A stretch of 64,000 bases of DNA from Siphonodentalium dalli (lineage: Eukaryota; Mollusca; Scaphopoda; Gadilida; Siphonodentaliidae), in NCBI GenBank assembly GCA_032622095.1, contig CP136061.1, positions 52,465,762 to 52,529,761 on the forward strand, written 5' to 3'. Positions 23,705 through 35,070 of this stretch are shown here, in pieces; the stretch's first letter is position 1; every line of letters begins with the position of its first letter. The notes under the pieces were generated by a model that saw only the letters and a list, made by a program, of their open reading frames with translations, had not been told where the DNA came from and made no database searches. The position numbers and the translations under genes are program-made.

Positions 23705-23712
23705 ATAACAAT

Positions 23713-24210
23713 GGGCTATTACGTCACTACCCATAATGAACCCCTCTTTTGGGTGCATAAAATTCGTCACTTCCAGATTGTGACCCGAAAATTGTCATTC
23801 AAGATTTCACCGGTGACTGATTGAATTAACCAGTTCTAATAAGATGATTTTAGTTAAACATAACAACTGAACATAGTGAAATAAACTATCAATTAAACAA
23901 AATAAATTAAAACTAATTGGCACTCTCTGCTGCGAATCATAAACAGAATTTTTCAAAAATAAAATTTGAAAACAATAAAATTAAAACTAGATAATCATAT
24001 CACATTATGCTAATCAATAAAAAAAATATTGCCTGACACGGCCTGGCATATGCATAACAGACTATCTGTATTTAATTCTATCAATTTGTTTGATGTTCTA
24101 CCGCATCATTATTTGTTTCACACCATGCACAGAGCGAGGTCGATCAAATTCATATCAAATGTTGTCTATATTAGTCAACAGTTGCATTTTATTATATTAT
24201 ACTCGGAGGA
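23713..24210. other. AT-rich intergenic stretch
   Basis: Nothing recognised. Mostly A/T-rich sequence between the unit array and the 225-bp tandem duplication. Confidence 0.5.
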
Positions 24211-24660
24211 ATTGTTTATGCTGACTTGACGATTTGGTAAGACAATTAAGGACATTGAAAACATTTTGAAATGTACAACCACTGTGACCTCAATACATTT
24301 CTGGATTTTAAATGTGTATAACTGCAGGTTCGCAGTCAGGACCAGTAGGAAAAGAAAGCTGTTTAAAGTATCGAACAAGTTGAGAAATGAAACACTGCAT
24401 GAAACAAACAAAATTTGTGTATAACAAAACAAAAAATTGTTTATGCTGACTTGACGATTTGGTAAGACAATTAAAGACATTGAGAACATTTTGAAATGTA
24501 CAACCACTGTGACCTCGATACATTTCTGGATGTTAAATGTGTATAACTGCAGGTTCGCAGTCAGGACCAGTAGGAAAATAAAGCTGTTTAAAGTATCGAA
24601 CAAGTTGAGAAATGAAACACTGCTTGAAACATAAACAAAAACATGCATTTAAAGAATAAA
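24211..24660. repeat. 225-bp direct tandem duplication
   Basis: Two copies start with ATTGTTTATGCTGACTTGAC at 24211 and 24436, about 96% identical. 225 bp is 75 codons, so a minus-strand frame of 157 codons (24648-24175) stays open through both copies as an internal duplicate. It has no domain resemblance and is probably fortuitous. Confidence 0.85.
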
Positions 24661-24902
24661 AAAAAAACTTCGTTGAGCGTGTCTCCAACTGTGTAACAGA
24701 GCAATGCACAGTATCAAATTTGTCACATCTCCCTCAAATTTCACCGGAAGAATAATTTTCATTTAAAAGGGGGGGGGGGGGTGGGTGCCAAGATAGGCCA
24801 AACTGAAAAAAAATCCAACACCCCCTGACTGAATCAATACATTTCCCCGAGGTAAATGGCTGCAATCGCTATTAAAGACTCTACTATTTGTGAGCAACTT
24901 AC

Positions 24903-25229
24903 TTGATGCAAATCACCGACGCCGTAATATTTTTTCAGATTCGGCGATGGGTATAGTAGGTTGTCTTTGTTTGACGCTAATCTTTCTTTAAACAAGTGAC
25001 ACATTTTGGCTGCGACCTCGAATATGCTGTCGATACATTCGTGATGATACGAACAAAGTTTCTCACATCTCAATATGTTACTGGTCGACGTGCTCAAGTA
25101 GATTTGTTGGAGTTTTGTCGGCGTCTCCGAGTCACGATGACCGACGCTTCCACAATCCTGCTGTTCCACAGAAAAGCATGCTTTGGACAAAAACAGCACT
25201 ATAAAGAATGTGGCGATTGGCTCTGGCAT
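24903..25229 (-). CDS. first coding exon of a secreted PAN/apple-domain protein (partial)
   Basis: Read on the minus strand, the Met at 25229 starts a good signal peptide (MPEPIATFFIVLFLSKACFS). The mature part has a PAN/apple-like cysteine pattern: CGSVG, then RCEKLCSYHHECIDSIFEVA and KMCHLF, matching the C-x3-C-x5-C-x11-C core of that fold. PAN domains bind proteins or carbohydrates in secreted or surface proteins. The exon ends at 24903 in CAA directly followed by GTAAGT, a consensus donor, phase 0. A Met 15 codons upstream (25274) is also in frame but would place a hydrophilic leader before the signal peptide. A TATA-like TATATTATATA lies upstream near 25335-25345. Later exons are not identified; downstream lie the tandem duplication and the array. 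Confidence 0.65.
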
Positions 25230-25572
25230 CCCTCTAGCGATTTTGGACACTTGTATGTCACCAGCAATATCCACAGATCAGCGTCATATAGCTTAACCAC
25301 ACGGTTAAGAATAAGATTAAGAATTGTTGACGTATATAATATAGAAGCAAGATGAACCGTCTGCGCTCTATGACGACGACGCCTCAGGATAAACCTATTG
25401 GCAACATACATCAGATATCGTTCCCAAGTAAATGGAATACCGTGTGCTTTGTATCGATCATTTTGACAATAGCTGTCTCGATGCGACCGCCTGCATTTGA
25501 CATGTTGCTGCTTCAGAGTCTGTTATTCCTACTTTTTAAGCAATACGACAACTCGTACACATTACTGGTTAA

Positions 25573-26030
25573 TTGGTCCTGCTGAATTGCTACCGTGCTC
25601 GTGGCTCCTGCTGAATTGCTATGATGCTGATGGGAAAAGTGATTGTATTAGAAAAACGTACCGTTAGATTTTCAAAAGCTGTCATATTCGCGGTGTGTGG
25701 CTAATCCGGGCGACTTGAGAAAAGGCCAGTGTCTACATGTATATATATTTATATATATATATATCATTCAAGAACATACTTTTGAAAATATTTTCAGTGA
25801 TGGCTGTTTTCTGGTGTTTGCAATCGAAAGTGTGATTATTAAACATTTTAAAGTATATAATGTTTTTTTATAAATAGTTGTGTTTCCTCCATTCACTCAG
25901 ATTAGTCAAAGGCCGCCAAAATAATAAACTTTAGAAAAACATAACTGTACTATTCTTAACAGCATAATTTTACCCCAACCGTAGCAATTCAGTAGCACCC
26001 ACCAGAACCACAGCAAATTAGCAGGACCAT
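25573..26030. mobile_element. 458-bp MITE flanked by TTAA (piggyBac-like target)
   Basis: TTAA precedes TTGGTCCTGCTGAATTGCTA (25569-25592) and follows ATTAGCAGGACCAT (26017-26034). The inverted ends extend to CTACTGAATTGCTACGG-type sequence with an internal direct duplication of TCCTGCTGAATTGCTA on the left (25578 and 25606). TTAA duplication is the piggyBac hallmark. There is no transposase, so it is non-autonomous. A lone related end is at 10750-10770. Confidence 0.75.
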
Positions 26031-26034
26031 TTAA

Positions 26035-27679
26035 TAAAGGGTGATACAGGGCTATATACAGTGATATATGGAGTGTTTGTTAGCTGACACCGACGCAATA
26101 ACAAAAGCAGAAATCAAGTGAAACTCAATTATCGTCCGCTGTAAAAATACCAACAAAAACATCGATTCATGTACAAAAATACCTAAAAAGTGAGTTAGCC
26201 ACTGATGTGTTCGCGAATATCTTCAAATATGACAGTCCGAAAATAAAGAAACGTTTGGAGGATAACATTGTACATGTATATTTGGTCAATTGACTAGAAA
26301 GAGTCGACCCTACATAAATGGCAAGAATCACTGGGTTTACTCACAGGGAACATGTCGGTGTATGCTGGTCATGTGAGTTTGTTAAATAACAAAATACCCC
26401 AGACTGCAGTGGGCCCCGTCTCCGTATTTTGGTATCCATGAATGAAGCGAGCAGTACACAAGGGGGTGTATACTCAAACGTCAGCAACCTGCAATTGGGA
26501 TATATGGCAGATTTTGGTGCAGAAAAAAAATACGACGCAATTGTATACGAATTACTGTATAAGAATACGAACATGTATGAACATATATACAGTTAATGTG
26601 TAACGTTTATCATACCACAAAGCAGGGACGCTGTCACTCTTTAAATTAATGTGTTAAGCTTGCGTGTCCATATGCGCGCGACATGGTGTTACAGTCCATG
26701 GGTTGAACGCTTAGTAACCTGACACATAATAAAAATACACACCGTAGAATCTAGGGTAATCTGTTCCATAAACTTGAGTTACGTCATCGAGGATTGCTTG
26801 TTTCGCTTCCTAGAAGGAACGTCGCAGAGTGATCATTTGCACGAAAGTCAATGCACATATATGTAGTTAATTCGAACTTGTTGATTGTATTTCTCCAGTA
26901 GAAGTCCCTCAGCGATACTATCGAGGCAGCACAACAATATCGGATGACGAGTAGTAGCTCGTTGCTTACCTCGAATCGCAGGCTTTACAAATGATTCCAT
27001 TGCCGTACAGGCTTACAGCCGAATCCACTTCCTATTTTACACAATAAACACAATATAAGCAATGCTATTGTAGTATAAATGATGTAGTTTGAATGGAATA
27101 AAATATTATTAAACCAACTGTTGATAAAAATGTATTAACTATGATAGAGGGGACTCAACGTGTGAGGCAGTGTGGATAAGGAAGGACTATGGAAGGAATA
27201 TGACAGTCTGTAACATAATGGCAGATGTGTTATCCTTCCTAGACATATACACATATGACCGTCATATCAGCCACGCCGTGTATGGTTCAATTATAAGTGG
27301 ACTTCATCAAGTTGTTGATCTATAAATTAGAATTACTATTTTCAAAGTATGATATCAAAAGTAGTTGTCCCTACATTAAATTTGATGAATTGTCCCTGGT
27401 CAAAAACATTGCGATCTAAATACAATGTATTGTCCAGAACCCAATTCGAATATAATTACCCAAAACGTAATGCATGAAATATTAAAATCCTCACTCCATG
27501 CTTGAATTCTCAGAGGGATAGCCCAGCATATCCTCGCGCAAATATTACCGATAACACAACTTTTTACACGAAAACAAAGTCCACACATGAATGACATGTA
27601 GTTACTCCAAGCTTTATATTTCATACTTTAAGATGCTCCTAATATGGCCAGAGTTAATCTACACTATTTATTGCCTACA
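26035..27679. other. intergenic, with a possible small minus-strand exon at 27031-26970
   Basis: The only candidate is 27031-26970 (minus): an acceptor-like AAAATAG, an open 62-bp segment encoding EVDSAVSLYGNGIICKACDS with a Cys-x2-Cys pair, then GAGGTAAGC, a donor match. The same frame also reads on past the donor for about 40 codons. A further open piece (EAKQAILDDVTQVYGTDYPR) lies around 26810-26745, but the phases do not join. I cannot tie either to a gene. Confidence 0.25.
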
Positions 27680-30600
27680 TTAAATGAGTATCTTGAGATC
27701 ACCTGCTTGATATTCTTTGAGAAGCTGTAGGTGTATATAGCATTGTCCCAGAGTACTTAATGTTATACCAGTCTGGATATCCTGGAATCTGAAGTAAATG
27801 GGGATATATGGTAATGTATATCATGAGAGCATTTTGAAAATTGTTTACATTGTCTCTGCAAGGCTGGTGTCTGAAAATAACTCGTTAAATTCAATTATAT
27901 TATTTTAGTTCTGTTTGACGTCTGAAATTGAAATGAACACAACAGTAAAATCTTGCAGTGACAATTATAGAATTTGGGACGAATAAATGAGTTCATTAAC
28001 AGATCATGTACCAATATGCTATGATACCACAATCTATATTTAACAATATATATGTGTATCTGAAATTATGAATAAAATAGCAACATCGTTGAGAACTGAA
28101 CAGCGTAAGATACTCATAATATATTTTAAAGTTCAGGAAATCTATAATTGTTATTCTGCAGACAAATAATTAATAGCTAAAGATACCAAACTGTTCTGTT
28201 TTCGTCTATCATACTGAAGTTAAAATATACACCCCAAAATATGACCAGTTAACACTAATATTACTTTAGTTTGTCTCTTTGTAGAATACATTGATAATAG
28301 CTCATAGCAGTGCGCACACGTAGGTTGTATGGGTGAAATGTATTATTGTGTGCTGTGGCAAATAACACATATTTATATTCACATCAGAAGATATCTTCAA
28401 CTTGATTGGAAGTTTCACATGTTACGTAACAAAATAAATGTTACTTTTTTGCATGGAATAGTGAAATTGCACATATCAGTTTTGTGCGAGTATATGATTA
28501 ATTATAATGGCATTACAATGTATAGAACTCTGTGCAGGTCCGGATGGTTAAGCTATAGTTCTTCTGGTAATAATATATAAACAGAGTGCAGTTTACACAT
28601 TCAAACGTGCACCGTATTGTCAGTCTGTTTGAGGCATGTGCCATGCAATTTAGTTCTCGTCCAGTCATTCAGTCAGTCATTTATGACTGAAAATGTCACC
28701 ATGAAGGTAACATACCTGTGATATCACCTTGCCGACATACCGCTGGATAACACCATCGTTTTTCATGACGTGTTTAACTTTCTTGCCACATAGAATTTCG
28801 GTATTGTCATTGCCACTGGTAGTGTCCATTCTGGGGGTATAGGAATGTCTGACTAACTTTTGAACACTGCTCGTTGATTCAGAAATGGAAAGTTTTTGTC
28901 GCAGCTTCCGATTGATGGATCGCTAGATACTATCTGTTTTGCGGAACGTGAGCTAACATTTGAAAGTGGCTTCCTTGTCTTAGTTTTTAAGCTCAGTTCA
29001 GCATTCCTCATCTGTTTGCCAGAGACCCCAAATCTGTATCGTGTAGTTAGATCTTCTAAATGTTTGAGTTTTCTTGCCCTTGCTTCTTCTAATTTCTGTC
29101 TGTAAAAATTAACTTCCTTTCAATTTCAATCTGTTGTAGTCTCTCTTTAAATAATTTTCTGTTTATTGGCTGCGCATTGACAGTATTAGAGATGCACGAT
29201 CTGTTTTTAATTTTTGTAACCATATTGTTGTGGGCAAACATGATGTTGGTTTCTGTCGTAATCTGAGATGCATTAGGTTTTTCTCTGACAAGTAAAAATC
29301 TACAAATAGCCGCTTGATTAGAGAACATAGTGCCGGTATCATAACTAGTAGTGAAGACAAAACTTTTACATCATGGTCCCAGGCAGATAACAAATATTTC
29401 AATTTTACTGATGATGTCAGTCGATTCCTGTCGAAAAAGGAGAGAAAGTATTGGCCTTTCATGAATTCAGATGAATATGAATTGAAGTTTTGAAGATAAG
29501 GAGAGAATGTATTGGCCTTTCATGAATTCCGATGAGTATGAATTGAAGTTTTGAAGATATCCTATGAGTTCCTCATACATTTTACCAGCTTCCAAAATAT
29601 GTTTGTCGTCTTTCTCCACAAATGTCCAGAATGATTTTGTGATTAACTCACAGACGATGCCTAATGCATTGCAGCCAGCTACATATTCTGGAACATTGAT
29701 GTCATACTTTACGGACGCAAGTAGTTGATATGATGCATCATCTTCGAGAAAATCGCTGATATGATCTTTCAGCATGAAAACGCTAGATGCATTGTTGAAT
29801 AAACTGTTAAAACTATTTCCACGAAATCTTTCAAGAGGAAGACTTGTCATGCTATTTTCTGTCAAATATTCTTTCACATATATGTTTGGAAGGTCAGATG
29901 TTGCCGTTTTTCTCATCACCACCTCTTGCAAAGGCTTTACAGTGTGCTCTTACTAGACGGGTTGTGCCAGGTTGAGAAATCTGTCGAAACGATTAATTGT
30001 GAACGGGTGGATCTTCAAAAAAGCTCTTTTCAACTTCAAACAATGATTTTGATTAAACGTCAGCCACGTGGACCAATGCATGGAGTGCGCAGAATATATT
30101 ACAAAACTTACTAATAGATAACTGCTCATTCTCAGCCAACTTGTCCCAATCCTCACCCATATGTTCTTTAACGATGTTCGTTCTATATTCTTCTAGAAGC
30201 ATGTTAAAGCAGAACTGAGTTGATACTCTGTCAGACAGTGTTGATGCTATGTTTTTTTAAATGCTATGTGATGCTGCACATCATCTTTACACTCGGCACT
30301 TGTGTCGATGTCAACCAATATTTGCTCCAAAGACTGCAAGATATTTTTGCTTGACTTTGTTGTCATCTCCCTTAGTCTCAAGACCCACATATTTCCTTCT
30401 TTGTCTGCAGCATACATTCCTTGTATCTTGTGTCCAAACTTGCTTGTTTCGTCCTTCAGGAGCCAAATATTTTGACGATTCGACAGCTGTTCAGACAGTT
30501 GTTTGTGACAAAGTAAGTCTTTGAAAGTTCATATTGTTGACGCATGATGTGGGTGGTAATTTATTGACAAAGGACATGACAGTCTCAATTACTGGCGACA

Positions 30601-31387
30601 CTTTGCTCTGTGTCACATTCTGTTGAAGAAGTTACTTTACACATTCTTGTGTTTAGTAGTATAGCGCCTAGATTATTCCAACAGGTGGCAACAGTATCTT
30701 GGACCATATCACGGAGCCATACATTCTCATCTTATAACTTTTGATTCTTGTTGAAGTATTCTTAACTTATGTTGGCTAATATCTGCATTACTGACACATT
30801 CTAAGCTGAGCTCAGAATATTTCTCGTGTACAGATGATACATGTTTTCGAGATTTCTCTGCGCATGTGTTCGCATTACTAAGTTTTGATCGAAGTCGTTT
30901 TACTTGCTGATCTTTTAGCTTTATTATATTCCTCAGCATACTGTTGTGTTACAAACATATTTAGGCTTTGACTTGGATTATTTTAACTCTGCCTTGAGTT
31001 TTGGCACACCATATCTTGTCAACTTTTCTTCAGTTTACTTTTAGCTTCTTCCATATTGATATGAAGTATTTCTTTCTCTGATGTTACCTTGCATATATTT
31101 TTGGCAAGAGATGTGACGACAGTCATATATGTTGCTGCAGCTTGATTATTGTTGTCTGTCCGCTTAGTGAGTAGCTTAGGAATGTGGATATTTGTATTAA
31201 TTAATTGATCCATGTCTTCTTGTGCGCCATTCTCTTTGCGACTTTCATATGATGCATGTGTTCTTTTGCAAATGCACATAGAATACAATGCATGATATGG
31301 GCCAATGAGAAACAAACACCTTGTGCAGTGCGCAAAACTGTTGTCCTCAATATTTGATATTAGATCTGAGAATTTAACATTCTCCAT
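27680..31387 (-). pseudogene. broken two-exon gene: uncharacterised invertebrate family with C-terminal Spin/Ssty-like domain
   Basis: Exon 1 runs from a Met at 31387 to 28716 (CAG followed by GTATGT). Exon 2 runs from 27790 (after TTACTTCAG) to TAA at 27682-27680. Order: a Cys-containing start (HCTRC, CICKR); a coiled coil (30939-30727); WLRDMVQDTVATCWNNLG; a conserved core with WLLKDETSKFGHKIQGMYAA (~30470-30400), SDRVSTQFCFNMLLEEYR (~30239-30185), EDWDKLAENEQLSISKFCNI and GTTRLVRAHCKAFA; a middle region (29931-29500); and a basic coiled coil. The C-terminus, GKKVKHVMKNDGVIQRYVGK joined across the intron to IPGYPDWYNIKYSG and LLKEYQAGDLKILI, resembles a Spin/Ssty (Tudor-like) repeat. At least five frame changes and two in-frame TAA codons (near 30062 and 30005) break it. 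The retained intron argues against a processed copy. I recall similar unnamed proteins in cnidarians and molluscs, but the family role is unknown. Confidence 0.7.
29449..29570. repeat. 61-bp tandem duplication inside the pseudogene
   Basis: TATTGGCCTTTCATGAATTC occurs at 29449 and 29510 with the following ~50 bp repeated. Since 61 is not a multiple of three, the duplication itself shifts the reading frame of the pseudogene. Confidence 0.85.
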
Positions 31388-31687
31388 TGTTACCGTAGGT
31401 GATTATTGTTTGTGAATATGTACCCTTAGTATTTGTATTTGAAGAGAAAAATTATGCTTCTGATAAAATATTCGCAGTGATTATTTCCCAATTGGTATAT
31501 TCAGTGTCGCGCACTATTGTTGAGCTTGAAACTAGAACGCTCTAAGGTCTGTTGTTCGGTCAACAAGAACAAGGGAATCGTCAGCGAGAGTGTTCCCCAA
31601 TATGAATGAGCATGTGGCAACGAGTGGTTGCTTTTTGATAATATTTAATATTCGCTGGCTGTTGTCTCTCACATACGACAAATTAGT

Positions 31688-31790
31688 TTGGAATGTACCT
31701 GTGAACACGAAAATATATATTCACCAATACACAACTGCTGGAATGTACCTGTGAACACGAGAATATATATTCACCAATACACTACTGAGC
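31688..31790 (+). repeat. 50-bp tandem duplication
   Basis: TGGAATGTACCTGTGAACAC at about 31690 and 31740, with the next 30 bp (AATATATATTCACCAATACAC) also repeated. Confidence 0.85.
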
Positions 31791-33150
31791 TCAGCTGTGC
31801 CATGATAGACTGATATATTTGAGCTGAATATCACTCTGACCTGAAAGTGCAAATATGCTAAAGCAAAATTAGGAAAAATCATCATTACATTTACATGCAA
31901 GTGTATACGTCTGTTCACTGTAAGATGCACATTTACTTGTTAATATAACTGAACAGCGCATGCCAGACAACCATTTTCAACAGTGAAACCATCAGAATAA
32001 TTTTTAATGACTTTTTGCTTGAAGTCAAAACCGTTATCATGACAATGGTACACCATTGGCTTGTATATTAGCATTGAACGGAAAATGTAGGAATACAATC
32101 TTAGACAAAATTCTGCATCTTGAAAAAAGTCGAATAAGGGGAATAACTCCATAAAAAAGACGGATGAACTTCATAATCGCAGGTTCACAGGTTACAACGG
32201 TCTAAAATATCTCTGCCAGATTTACAAAAAAAATGACTGAAAAATGTAGGAATTAAAGCTCGGACAATGATGCGTTATGGACAGACGGACGGACGAACAA
32301 GCTGATTCCTATATGTTACAGGGGGTATAATAAAAGCATAAATGTTGAATTATTTCAGTTGCAGCACCAACTGTCCACCCAAGTCTTTATAGAAAATGCA
32401 CATCCAGCTCAAATCATTAAATTTACAAAATCTCGCAATGATTACATTAATTTTGGTCGTGAACTATCTGAATGGTTATTGTACATGTACAAAGTAGTTA
32501 GAGTAATAAAACAGTAACAGGCAACTCCTCTCTCACTTTATCATAAACATAAATTAGCCAACAAATTGTCAAATGGGATGTTTATGTTGTATATATTAAA
32601 GCTTTCCAGATAAGATTTGTATTATAATCTTCACACAAACTCCGGTAATACTTCTATAATGGCACAACTTCAGAGAAATAGAAAGAGTAGAAAAGAAACA
32701 ATAGAAAAATAACAATAGTGAAGGGGTACCATAACAATATTTCGCAATAAACAGGCTTTGATCATAAAGAAGGGTAGTCATACCCGAATAAAGAGTTGTG
32801 CTTAATAAATTATCCATTTATATGCCACTTTTGTCCGATGATCATCATTCTACTCATATTGCAAAAATGCGATATTTGTCGCCTCAAGATTATGCTGACA
32901 TGAAGCAATTGTAGCGTGAGAGGGTTAACTAATTATAAAATCTTTCTAATTAAGTTCTATGTTCGCTTTATTTTACGTAATTATATTTTCGTAATGTTCA
33001 TCGCGATTTATATCGTAAATCTATTCGTCGTATTCGTACTATTTGATCCATTTTATTTGACAGATCGCTTTGCTGATCTGGCACTTTCATTATGTAAATA
33101 TTACGGGAAATCCTACGTGCCGCGTGCTGTGCGTTGCTATGCTATTTTTA
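31791..33150. other. intergenic with a decayed repeat tail
   Basis: Around 31935-32330 the sequence ends in GACAGACGGACGGACGAAC and GGGGGTATAATAAAAGC, the kind of terminus seen in dispersed invertebrate repeats. A plus-strand open frame (32916-33284, 122 codons) has a hydrophobic start but no family resemblance, and it overlaps the promoter-like patch at 33174. Confidence 0.4.
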
Positions 33151-33159
33151 ACGGCCTTG

Positions 33160-33230
33160 TTTCCGGTTGGCTGGGTATAAATACCGAAAAACCGCCAACG
33201 TCGCTGGCTTTCAACTTTATCTCTCAGCAT
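33160..33230 (+). promoter_or_regulatory. TATA-box promoter-like sequence
   Basis: GGCTGGGTATAAATACCGAA gives a strong TATA match at about 33176-33183, with a pyrimidine-rich initiator-like TTCAACTTTATCTCTCAG 30-45 bp downstream. It lies upstream of the LTR-related region and could be the promoter of the LTR element or of an unseen transcript. Confidence 0.4.
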
Positions 33231-33579
33231 AGCAACTTACGTCACTTTGTCAACAACGACGCAAGGGCATTCCAACGGCTTTAATGATAATCGAGCTAAT
33301 TTCCAAGCAATATTTCAGCTGTATTTACATACGCATCCTGGCGAAAGAAGAATATCATGACAGTCCACAGCTCGCAATCTTGGTGATTGCACTTTCCGTT
33401 TAGGTAATTTCAACGCATATTTCATGCACTTTTCCACTTGGTCGATTTCACCGCAGTTCAGACTTCAGTCGTAGTCATTCTTTACTCATATTCTTAGTAC
33501 TCTTGTATTACATTTGTAGTATAGGTTAGTTGTTGCGTTAGCCTGTGAGGAATAATGGTACTCCAGTCATGCTATCCAT

Positions 33580-33745
33580 CCAGGAGGTACGGTCAGAATC
33601 AGAGCCAGGGTTAGATGCATGAGGAAGTCAGATGCATCACACAGCTCAGTCAGAATCAGAGCCAGGTGTAGATGAATGAGGAAGACTGATGCATCACAGC
33701 TCGGTCAGAATCAGAGCCAGGTTTAGATGCATCACCTGGATTATG
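33580..33745 (+). repeat. ~64-bp tandem repeat (GTCAGAATCAGAGCCAGG), three copies
   Basis: Copies near 33591, 33649 and 33704 share GTCAGAATCAGAGCCAGG, GATGCATGAGGAAG and GATGCATCACAGCTC. Two further copies lie at 39316-39405, directly next to LTR copy B. Confidence 0.85.
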
Positions 33746-34057
33746 GATAGTACAGCTTCACTCACAGACCACGTTGGTCTAATCATGGCAGATGTAATAA
33801 TCCAGACAGTACGAATCCAAATGCAGACCTGGTACAGTGCATACCAAGACAGAAACCAACCATACAATTACAACCACTCATCACCACTTGGTCGATTGCT
33901 TTGCCGATGCTCGGTATTACGCCCATCCCAAGTGAACCATTTCCAGTGCTGCCTGGTGACACATAGATGTCCATACTTCGTTGAGGCCCAGGTTACAGGT
34001 CAGCCCACATGCACACTGCATCCAGTACACGTACCACATCCATACTTTATCAGTAGA

Positions 34058-35049
34058 TGCTGGAGTACCATTCCACGATCAGACATACATAACAGGTTTA
34101 TCCAGGTCATATTATTATTCCTCACAGGTAACTCAATTACTATAGCATATGCGGGTTCAGTCATATTAATAATCGCTCTAATAGAAGTAATTTACGAGTA
34201 TTCCATCACTGCTTTGTGCAAAACTTATTCCCGTAATACAGTGCGTACAGATTGTTCATATTGTTGTCATAGCTTTGAATATACAATATTATTCTGGTCA
34301 TTGTAAATAAATCATAGCATTTTATACTGGTCTCTACTCTTGTTAGGCTGTTCAACTCAGATGTATTTGGGTGTTGTATTTATCATGTTCACAGTGTAAG
34401 TTATAATCTAGTCCGCCAGTTGGTAATGCTCAGGTAAATGCCAGGTATATAGACAGCCCATGTGTACTACGTTCATCAGCTTACTCATGAATAGTGATGT
34501 CGTCATGCAGTGTCGACGATCCACTGCTCGTCAGATGTCTTGGTTGACATATATGTTACTCATCCATTCAGAGATGTCAGATCTGGTCGTTGTACTTCAC
34601 TGTCAGTCCAGTTAATAACATGCATACGCTACCAATCCGATAGATGTATATGCATACAGGTCAGGTCGTGAAAGATGTCAGAGGTCACAGTGTCAGCTAC
34701 CGCTACCAATCCGATACAGACATGGGTATACAGGTACCTACCAGCTGCCTATATGTAGATAGGTCACATCGTGAATGAAGTCAAATGTCCGTTTCAGCGA
34801 CCAATCCGATACAGATGCAGGTATACTTACCAACTGGCTTATGCATATTAATTATATGGTAGTTATGTAGTGAGTTGACCAGTGGTCCATGGTGTGGCAC
34901 TTCCTCAGTACAACTATAACGCTACCACTTGTAAATTGGGAAACAGTTAGTTTCACGTGTGGCATTGGGGTATATATTATATCGGGTTTCCGCTCGGCCT
35001 ATTTAGGACATTTATATAGGTACTAGTACCCCTCCCCCAGCACGCCACA
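34058..35049 (+). repeat. LTR copy A of an LTR retrotransposon
   Basis: Aligned in full against the inverted copy C (45568-46606) and in part against copy B (39405-39640). The 3' end is AGCACGCCACA, and only this copy is followed by a primer-binding site. Inside are three ~105-bp sub-repeats around ACCAATCCGATA (34640, 34703, 34801). The 5' boundary is placed where homology to copy C stops (GGAGTACCATTCC), so the true LTR could be longer. Confidence 0.75.
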
Positions 35050-35052
35050 TAA

Positions 35053-35070
35053 TGGTGGCAGCGGTGGGAT
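35053..35070 (+). promoter_or_regulatory. primer-binding site, tRNA-Leu(AAG) type
   Basis: TGGTGGCAGCGGTGGGAT starts 3 nt after the LTR end and is complementary to ATCCCACCGCTGCCACCA. That is what I know as the 3' end of eukaryotic tRNA-Leu(AAG) including CCA. This identifies copy A as a 5' LTR. No gag or pol frame follows. Confidence 0.8.

Noticed and set aside
24175-24648. 157-codon minus-strand frame made of two 75-residue copies
   Set aside because: It arises from the 225-bp tandem duplication being a multiple of three. No domain, biased hydrophobic composition and no splice or start context.
32916-33284. 122-codon plus-strand membrane-like protein
   Set aside because: AT-rich hydrophobic frame overlapping a TATA-box patch; no family resemblance or start context.
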